Source: Scortum barcoo
Taxonomy: Eukaryota; Chordata; Actinopteri; Centrarchiformes; Terapontidae
Length of the DNA stretch: 64,000 bases
Assembly: GCA_023238725.1 (NCBI GenBank)
Contig: CM041546.1
Span: forward strand, 19,848,085 to 19,912,084
Direction of reading: 5' to 3'
The translations under genes and the position numbers were made by a program. Under the pieces are notes generated by a model. The model did no database searches. It saw nothing but the letters and a program-made list of their open reading frames with translations, and was not told the DNA's origin. Positions 55,261 through 64,000 of the stretch are shown here, piece after piece (positions within the stretch are counted from its first letter, which is position 1; every line of letters begins with the position of its first letter).

Positions 55261-55724
55261 TTCCAGTTAATGGCTTAGTTCAACTTAATAATAAAATAAA
55301 GCAGGTAACACAAAATGAGGTGAAGGCGTCTACAGAGTCTTCAACAAAAGACGATACTGTGAATATGTAAAAAGACAGGAACTGACTGAACTAAAACTGA
55401 TTAGTATCACATTGGCTGATTCTAGTGACAATAAACTGGTATGATGAAGTCTCATGCCATTTTCCAGGGACACGCTGCTTCAAATGTCTTCAGTTCTGGA
55501 CCGGTTTTAGCCATCCTCAGGATCACATCAACAATAGTCACTGTTTTCCATTATTTAGCCCTGAATTTCATATTTTTCCACTGCCATTCTGCAAATTCAT
55601 ATCAGTGCGTTTCCAAATAAAAGCCCACATTTTTAACCTTTAAAATACTGCCACCTGCCAATGGTGCACCGACCACCCACACAATCACATCTCTGCAGCT
55701 CTTGTTTTCTGCTATCCAGTTATT

Positions 55725-56115
55725 GGAAAGTCATTTGTGAATCATCAATGCCTCGCCAACTACTGCTGTGCCAGGGGATGTGGAAGGATTTGAGGAGGTG
55801 ACTATCAAAGCCAACAACGCCAAGTCGATCCACAGGTACGTCCTTGTGGGAGGCAGTCTTCCCAAGTTGTCATGGAGAGAACGAGCTCCTCGAGGAAGTG
55901 ATGTAACTCCTCTCTCTGACATGGACGGTTTGGTTGGCATCATCCGTTTGGATACACAGCTGTGCAGTTTGGATGTTATGTGCCGTTTTCACAATAAACC
56001 TGAGCACTACTTGTGTGTTTCTGTTGGTCAAGTCATCCTTAATGCATCGTTGGATGACTGCTATCGTACCGCACTGTTACATATAAAGTTCATGGAGTAC
56101 ATTCATTGTCCTTAA
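55725..56115 (+). repeat. unidentified sequence, one arm of a diverged inverted pair
   Basis: The segment from 55733 (gtgaatcatcaatgcctcgc, caactactgctgtg) resembles the minus strand from about 60081 (gtgaatcatgaataccttgc, taacaactgcagtg) at roughly 80 percent over 35 to 40 bases. A 115-codon plus-strand frame (55768-56115) lies here with a non-repetitive composition. I recognise no domain in it. A decayed transposon-derived gene is possible. Confidence 0.35.
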
Positions 56116-59100
56116 TGCAACCAAACTCTTACTTCTGGCCCCCAAGCCAAGCAGAGAATTCATGGAAGGCTGCAGATGAGACTTTTTCTTCAGTGCATTG
56201 TATCAAAAGTTAATTTGAGCCTGTTGTTCTGTAGACAAATAGATGGCAAATTGAGAACCCGTGTATCTCAACTCTTCACATGACATCGACTACACAGTCA
56301 ATTTTAAAGTGTAAGGACACTGAGATCCTTATGAAGTTTGTTTTCTGTTCATCCTGAGGTGTGAGGCGCAAACAATGCACTCTTGGATTTGATATTTCCT
56401 AACGAGACACACACACAAACACAAACAGCCTCTGAGCACTGACATATGTTAAACCTGCACGACAACATGAACATATTGCTGGCTTTGTCACATCCACCTA
56501 CACACATATATGTACTGAAAAGAACCACTTGTAGGAATACCGTGCTGCGTGTGCCGCGTGTGCAAACGAGCACCGTCTTTCACATCACAAACAATGAACA
56601 GAGAAACAGGTGATGCATGTGAAAATATTTCAGACGGCAGACATATTTCATATGGCTGACATGGTACGAGTAAATGTGCTTGCAGAAATGAGCAATAAAC
56701 TTGGGTTTCTGTGTTGAGGAGTGAGGCTGAGCAAACACACGCACGCACACACACACAGAGAGCCACATCTTACTCCAGGGTGAAGAAGACTGTGTGCATC
56801 AGCATAGAACAGCACAGAGCCTTGAGGTGACAGCGAGACACAGAGCTGGTGTTGGCCTGACAACACCAGCCTCCTCTCTCCTTCTTCTTGCTTTCCGTCT
56901 CACAATCGTCACTCCTCCTCTCTCTCTCTCTCTCTTTCAAGTCCCCCTTTCTCGTCTTCCTCTAGCTCCTCCCTCCTCCTTTTGGCCCACTGCTTCTCTC
57001 TCTTCCCAAGCTGCATTACGCTGCTGTGTGCAGATATTCAATTAAAAGGCTGTTGAGTGCAAACTGGAGAGCCTAATGGTAGCGCACATATATACACACG
57101 CACTTACACACAGATCACGGGGGGGTGGGGGGGTGAAAGGAAGATGCAGACTAATATCACACACCAGTGGGTGCAAAGGGATGGGGAGATTGTGAGATAT
57201 TCGTCATTGCGATACAATTGGATTTAGTGCGAGAAACGAACACGGCTGCGGCTCTTATCAAACTCATTCCACAGAGTTTTCTTATTTCTTAATTTGTTCT
57301 ATGTTGAACACAAAGAACGCCACTTGCAAAGGGACTGTTGTATTTTTTCTCTTAGATTAATTCTCTGTGATAAATCTTGAAAAAGGCTTGAATCTATTTT
57401 TAACTCAATCAAAGAATAAATGGCATTGACATACTGTTGAAATTTGATGTTGAATATTTTCTTTGAGCTACACTGGAATCAGCGATAAATCCAGAGAACA
57501 TTTGTCTTCTTTGATAATCCAGAGGTGAGTTCGAGATGGTATTTATCTCTTATCAATTTACTGTAAAGCCGACTAGCACTCTCTCCATTTAGGATGCATG
57601 ACTTTATTTTCCCCCCATCAATTAGAAGAAAATAAGAAGGGGCAGATCCTTTTCCTTGAAGTGCCTCCTCCTCTAAACAAGCTCACAGAGACAATCTCAG
57701 TGTAAAAGTCTAAAGGCACCTTTCTCTTCACAGCCGTCAGCCTCCCTTAACGTACTGGAGGTGCATTTCTCTGCTTTGGAATCAGCAGGTGACTTATTTC
57801 TCTGGCAGCCTGCCCTGGTATTGACCCAGAATCGGTTCGTTCATTATGCAGAGTTAGACAGCCGTCTATAGGGCAGCAAAGGCCAGGTGTTACCTAGCAG
57901 CCGCCTCCTTTTTGATCTCAGGGACTTTAGTAAAATACTTCACAGGGAGAGTTATGTTCACAAAAGCCTAAGGTGATTAGTTTAAAGGTGAAACTGCCAG
58001 CATTTGGTGTTTTCTAGAAGATCAAATGTGCAAAGAACAACCTTTTTTTTCTGACCAAGAATGATCATGAGTTGTCTGCAGAAGTTTGAGGGAGGAAACT
58101 GGTCAACAGAATGTGAATTCAAGGTGCAGACTTGTGAGTACGTACAGCAAAATCAATGCAAATCCACTGAAATGAATTAAAATCAGGCTGCAAAACTCCT
58201 ATTATTCTCTTATTTTTTTCAATTCTCATTTATATTCTTCCAAATGTGTTCGGCTCCATCATGGGATATGAGAGAAAAGCAATGGAGAAGAGCTCTGCAG
58301 CGCAGTTTGTATTGCAGGTTACTGAGCCACTAGAATGGCACAAATTGTTTTTACGTATGTGTAGTCATACATAGGCTAATCATCAGGAGAAAACTCTTTT
58401 CTGAGAGAAGTAAACTTTCCTTTACTATGTCCAGCTGTTCATCTCCGTCTCTGCAGGCTGCAAACATCTGTTTTGTTAAAGAATAATTCATTTGAGAAGT
58501 TGATTTGCCCGCGAGGAAAATATCAAATTCTAGCTGAGCTAATGCGTGATACAGCTTTCGCCTTAATTTCCCTCTCTTTTCCCATTCGCTTTTTTTTTTC
58601 ATTCATAAATCATCACTTCCAAATTTACTCCCACCGTAGGGCATGATTTGCGATGCGACTGATTAGCGCCTCACTCTGACGGTTTATAATGTGCCTCGAT
58701 GTAAAACTGATGTGAGAGTTAGAAATGACCAAATTACAAAAGAGAGAGAGAGAGAGAAGAAATAAATTAACACCAGTCAATCAGTTGTGGCCACGTGTGT
58801 GTCTGTCTTAAGGTCACTCTGGCAAGTACAGACTGAAACTATCATTTCACTTTGAGTGACTGAAAATAATAACTTTAGCTGCTTCTCACTTTGTAACATC
58901 CATTAAATTCTGTACACAGAAATTTAGTGGAATGAACTCATCTTTTACTCCAACGGCAGCAGCCACAGGTGTGAGGTCAAATGAAGAAGTCACTCTTCAA
59001 TCTGAGAAAATGTAAACGTGCTAGTTTGACTCAACAGTGTCTGATTAAATTAATATCTGTAGTTAATTGAACTTTTCTCCTCCAGTTTTATAACCTGACA

Positions 59101-59764
59101 GTTGATCTTACAATTCAGGAGACAACTTTGAATCTAACAGTCAACTTAGGCTCAGTTATACTCATATTTTGAAGGCAGCAGAGAAACAAAGCTTAAAATG
59201 TTCTAAAAGATGGAACACGTGTGGATAGGACGTGTGCGTGTGAGTGTGTGTGTGTGCTTTTGCTTTGAATTCAAGTAACCTCCTCCATCATTGTCTGTGT
59301 TTTGAACAACCGCTTACTAAATTTAAAACACTCCCTCATCAGGATCCCTCAGTGAAGCTTTGAGCCGTGCAATTGTTTCATCTACCTCTCTATCACTTTA
59401 TTGCATTGTAATTAAAACAACAAAGTTTCCTTTGGTGACAGGCTGACAGCAATTTTCAATATCAGCCAAAAATAAATTAATAAATTAGGACCTGGCTTTC
59501 CGTAGGGGAATGTTGGAGATTTTTTTACACCATGTATTAGATATGTTCGATTATATGTATCAGTAATTCATCTAATTTAAAGATGTTTAATCATAAAATT
59601 CAGGTAATTATTGCTCCAAACAGAAGAGTGACTGACTTTGACTGACTTGACGTTAAAAATGGCACGGTAGATTTCATATAACTGTAAACTTAACGTAACA
59701 ATTGGGGAAAAAGAGAAAACCGCTCAGGGTTCTTAGCTCTTCCCCAAACTTATGAGTTACTTGG
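56116..59764. other. non-coding sequence with CA, CT and GA runs
   Basis: Short CA/GT-rich pieces near 56410 and 56735-56758, a CT run at 56918-56938, a G-rich run near 57119, and a GA run at 58742-58757. No recognised exon or RNA gene. Confidence 0.6.
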
Positions 59765-60205
59765 ATGCGAAAAGGGACCAGATTAAAACAATTTACACAA
59801 CATCTTTCTGTTACAGATGGCACTCACCGATCCATTCGCAAACTCTATAAAGTGAGCAGCGCTGTAGCTGCTGTCATCGTGCTGACCACCTCGCCCTTGC
59901 CATTCTTTCACCACTTCCTAACATCTATTTTTACTCTTTTGTCGAGGCGGATGCATTGCCAATTCGCCAGCAACTCTGTCAAGGTTGCTGCCCTGCTTTC
60001 CTTGTGCATCTCTACATCTACTTCATCGAATCACCGCAGTGCTAACACTGCAGTTGTTAGCAAGGTATTCATGATTCACACTTGGGTGGCTGATGCATCA
60101 CTGGAAGCCAGAGGGACGCTAAAGGTTAGAAAAGTGCTTTGGGCTCGTACATGGAGAGCTGCAGGTTTGTGTGCCCGAGAGAGCCCAGTGGATAGAAATA
60201 CGTGA
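59765..60205 (+). repeat. unidentified 146-codon frame, other arm of the inverted pair
   Basis: The plus-strand frame has no recognised domain. The minus strand here shares the motif described at 55733, so the similarity is in inverted orientation at a distance of 4.3 kb. A plus-strand protein here and a plus-strand protein at 55768 cannot both be the conserved product. More likely both are scraps of one mobile-element-derived sequence. Confidence 0.3.
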
Positions 60206-60581
60206 ATTAAAGCTACATTTGTTCTTGATGAGTCTCCAGTGCTTCTCTCTTTGAACTGCATTCATGCTGGAACACATTGATCAACTGCACACCAAAATAA
60301 ATGTTTTGACGTGTCTTGAGGTTTGAAGTGCCTCTCTAAGTGTTCACTTTACTACATCAAACATACAAGATGGTTTTGCTCACGCAAGATAATAGACTTC
60401 CCACATTTGAACTGTTTTGTGACTTAAGGAATGGCACTGCTGGTCTGTCAGTCAATCAGTCAGTTGATCTACCACTGAAATATCTCAGCAGGTCAAAGTC
60501 GCCGCTTCTACAATGAAATATCTTAACATCCACTTAACTGAATGGTTCTCAGTTAGCTCTTATTTAAGTTGGCTAACACAA

Positions 60582-60615
<34 letters not shown>

Positions 60616-63555
60616 ACAGGTAAAATTCAGTCAATCACTAAACTTATCACATCAGGCTATTTAACAAATAACTCTCCTCTGGGGTGTGAGAGCCAGCTTG
60701 CACTTCTTGCTGTGTCCTCTCTTCAATGAATACATATACTCAGAATCCATCAGCAGCTTATTCACAGTGTGTATTGACAAGCAATGAGTCAACTGTTTCC
60801 ACACTGAGCCCAACCCTACTTCTACCATACTATCTCAACCTGTAGCCATGCAATTTTGGCAAATGTGAGTTAATGATGTGAGGACAAAAGAGCAGAAGGG
60901 TTCAGCTACATAAGATCTATTAGTCATTCATATTGTGGGCTAATTTTCATCTTCAGTCATGGTGAATGTCAGCTAAATTGAAAAATAACGGTGATGCAAA
61001 CATTTTGCACTCCTGCTAATAATTTGGGGCCAACTAAGTAAATGAACCCCTTTGTCTTGTTAGGGTCATTTCAGCAAGATATGCTAATTTAAGCTCTCAT
61101 TTTCATTTGGTGCACGCATTTTATAATGTGTGAGCAAACCAGTTAACACCTTTTACTAATATTGAGAATATGCAATATATGAGATATTGTTTGTTCATTT
61201 AGTTTAATTGGCCTGATTCACCTGATTCACACACTTTTTATCAGTGCACTTAGATCCCTCACTCATAACACAAACTCTGCAGGTTTGAATGTGATGAAAA
61301 GCCAGAAGACTTGGGTAAAATGTAGGGCAGTGAGTGAGACGCACTCCCACCTGCAGCTATTGTTGAGATGAGCCTTAACATAACACTTCACCCCAAAACT
61401 CTGCCTGAAGAGCTGTGAAGTGCCCAATAGTAAAAGACTGGTTGTTCTGGGCATCTGCCAGGTGTGAATCTGTGTAACTCAGTGTGAGGCGGGGTGTCAC
61501 TGAGCACATGCACTCAGCTAAAAACTGAACGAGAAGAAAACTGCAGTGAGAAAATGACCGCTGTCTTGTGAGGTGATACTGGTGAGTGTTTGATGCTGAC
61601 TAGTTTGAGCCCTGGGGAGCTTAAAAGTATTAAACAGCTGTATGGAGCGGTTTATTTCCCAGAGGAATATAAACTGATGTGCAGGATCTCCATAATACCA
61701 CCTCAGGGGAAATTGTCAAACCAGCTGATGTGGTTTGATGTGGCATATGTGTAGGCATGACCGTCTGTCTGTCTGCGCCTGATTTGATGTACATCCACAT
61801 CGATGTGATTGCAAATGCCATGAAAACATTTTTTATGTTAATTGGAAAGCAACAGCTGACCAAATAATTTAAAATAAAATGAGTAAATAATTATTATAAT
61901 TTGTGTCTTATTTTTATAGATCTGGCCATTATTTCTATCAGTTATGATAAAGTTGTATTCATCAGAGTAACTATTAGCAAGAATTTTTTTTTAAAATGAA
62001 GAATATGAATTTAGATTGCTGATGCCTGAGTTCCTGTTGATTTATGTGTGTACTTGTAATGCAATGTCAGCTGCAGATAGAAAATATAGGCAAATAGCTG
62101 AAGTGCCAGTGTTTTGTTGGGACGCAAAACAATTAAGGGGGAAAAACAGACACAGATAAACGGTGACAACGTCAAGTGAAATATCTTAAGCACCAACAGA
62201 AGTACTGTATGTGGTGCTGCAGAAAATAGTTTTGTTGGAATTTTCCTCATAGCCCTTGGCGACTGTGATAGTACCCCCTGGATTACAAGTACCCCTGGTT
62301 GAGAATCACTGGTGTAGATTATCTGTATTTCACTGATCATTGAGCTTTCAGATCAGTGATATGCCGTGAAGATTTATGGGAGACGTCTACTAATGAAACT
62401 GTCAGCATCTCTCAGCAGTAAAGACAGCAAGACACATTCCTGAAACACAGTGCATATAGAAAACTAATGAACGTAAATACTATATATGAAACTGTACAGA
62501 TGTATGGCTACATTACACTAATGGTGTATGCAGCCTAAACATATCAAACACTTAGGGAAGACAAGTTGACTGGTCTGAAATCATCTGTTTCAAACACCTT
62601 GAAAAGAGGGAGCGCTTGGCGAGTGAACCCTTCACAGAGGTTTTAAAATCCTCTCATTGTTGCATGGCAGATAGAAGCAGTCCTCACAGATGAGAGAGCC
62701 GACAGCGTGCTCTTAGTATGTGCGTGTGTGTAAGCTGGCTGCCACACCTGAAGCTGACTAAGAGCTGCAGTGTTGGAGAGCTGAAGACCCTCGTGTGCGC
62801 TGAGCTGGTGGCCAGCTGTCACTCAAACGGAGGCCGGGCCTGCTCGCTTTCTCTCGCTATTTTTCACTTTATTCATGTTATTAAGGTATGATAATATAGC
62901 TGTCCGTTACATCACACCAGCCCACGGGGTATATCACTCAGAAAGACATTTCATGTTATATAATCATCCCATTTACATATCGTTCTGCATAAAAGTCTTA
63001 ATGCATGGTGTTGTTAAGAGTGCCCTGCCATATTATCTCAAAATGCCAGCTGTGAGCAAACACACTGAAGAAAGAAGAGAAGGAGATCTGATTGTCAGTC
63101 AGGTGGTGAGAAGGTTCAGTCTGAAATATCAGTCTTCTTCTTTAGCTGTCTTCTAATAATGTCAGACAAAGTTGATATCGCTCCATCCGAATGCCTGTAA
63201 CCACCCACCCAAACACCGGAGGAGGACTGATATCTCTGGTCTGCCCGACTCTCTCGTCTCAACTCAGGGAGACCTTGAATGTTCGCATGTAAAGCTGTGC
63301 CCCCGCAATCTTGTTTGTCCGCATTCGATTGTGAGTTCTGGGCTTTGATGCTCAGGTGAATAAAGGTGTTCAGTAACATTCTCCACGACAAAGAAATATA
63401 TCTACAGTAAAGCATTTTTGTACCCTCTGCAGACCTGGAAAAGGTTATCCATGGCTTCATTTCACTTGAATAGACTACTACTCCCCTAGAGTTACCTGCG
63501 GCATCAGTCAGCATCAGCTGAATTTGAATGTCAGCTTAGTTCATATCTTCATTTG
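60206..63555. other. AT-rich non-coding sequence
   Basis: Holds a CA repeat at 60577-60619. Open frames at 61630-61863, 62011-62340, 62875-63156 and 63116-63514 lack motifs. No exon recognised. Confidence 0.6.
60577..60619. repeat. CA microsatellite
   Basis: About 40 bases of CA units with two AA interruptions. Confidence 0.96.
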
Positions 63556-63559
63556 TACA

Positions 63560-63960
63560 TATAGTGAAAAACAAGAGTACCTGACCACAGAGGTGCTTTG
63601 AGCTAAATGCAAATGTCAAAATGCTAATGAGCAGGTATAATGTTCGCCATCTTAGTTTAATAGATTAGCATTCTTAAATTTTGACTTGATGATGGTAGTA
63701 GATGGAAAAGACAGAGGATCACCAAACCTACTGCCATTCATCCTGAGGTGGAAGATGAATGTCTGAAGATTTTTTTTTAGTTGTTAAGACATTTCATTTA
63801 AAACCACAAATGCCAAATACATATTGGGACTAGAGGTAGAGTCAAAGGATCAACAAAGTCAGGACTCATCCTTCGTGGACCTTGAATATCTGTTCAAAAT
63901 TTCATGCAATCAATCCAATGCAATCGACCAACTGATGGACATCAAAGCAGTACTTCTCCA
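63560..63960 (+). repeat. AATTTCAT-type teleost repeat
   Basis: Runs from gagctaaatgcaaatgtcaa and aatgctaatgagcag, through gccattcatcctgaggtgga, to ttgaatatctgttcaaaatt and tcatgcaatcaatcc. This is the best-preserved copy of the family in the window and defines its plus orientation. Confidence 0.7.
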
Positions 63961-64000
63961 TATCATATATGTTTATCATATTATATATCATAATATTTGG

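Larger units (their letters stand above)
50900..55720. other. non-coding flank or intron, microsatellite-rich
   Basis: CT and GA runs at 51221-51291, 51379-51400 and 52303-52321, a tttaaacaaag tandem array at 53380-53450, and a repeat remnant at 54990-55260. No recognised exon. The open frames at 51046-51647, 54184-54652 and 53630-53887 show no motifs. Confidence 0.6.

Overview
The window is vertebrate, and almost certainly teleost fish, nuclear DNA. It contains small exons with GT-AG introns, abundant CA/GA/GATA microsatellites, fish-type interspersed repeats and an L2/CR1-type LINE tail. There is no sign of operons, CRISPR arrays or prokaryotic signals. Only one protein-coding gene can be supported, and it lies entirely on the minus strand: the teleost orthologue of SYNGAP1, the synaptic Ras/Rap GTPase-activating protein. 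Whether it is the syngap1a or syngap1b co-orthologue cannot be told from this window. Homology calls were made by eye against remembered human SYNGAP1, DAB2IP and RASAL2 sequences, not by a database search.

I could place 17 coding exons with consistent GT-AG borders and matching phases, running from 36612 down to 9564, about 3,720 coding bases or about 1,240 codons. An 18th exon (3637-3698) is tentative. In transcription order they encode: a basic serine-rich N-terminal stretch (36.5 and 32.1 kb); the second half of the split PH domain (27.4 and 27.0 kb); the C2 domain (24.1 and 22.5 kb); the RasGAP domain, including the arginine finger and the FLR motif (22.5 to 18.6 kb); a long disordered Ser/Gly/Gln/Pro-rich region (18.2 to 15.6 kb); and the C-terminal coiled coil (15.0 kb). 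A short exon at 9.6 kb follows, after which isoform tails would diverge. The N-terminal exons encoding the first half of the PH domain were not found, nor was a QTRV PDZ-ligand exon; both may lie outside the window or escape recognition by eye.

Region by region: 1-9.5 kb is AT-rich repeat-bearing sequence around the tentative alternative C-terminal exon; 9.5-36.6 kb is the gene body; 36.6-50.1 kb is a long non-coding stretch, probably the first large intron; 50.13-50.86 kb is a strong CpG-island-like block, the best promoter candidate; 50.9-64 kb shows repeats, microsatellites and no recognised gene.

The most notable irregularity is a one-base reading-frame break in the large exon at 17233-17875 that cannot be bridged by a GT-AG intron. 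Other points of interest are a GA microsatellite serving as a polypyrimidine tract, replacement of the mammalian polyhistidine run by a Gln/His tract, a phase-compatible alternative first exon in the CpG island, and a diverged inverted repeat pair at 55.7 and 60.1 kb. I saw no evidence of a novel defence or mobile system.
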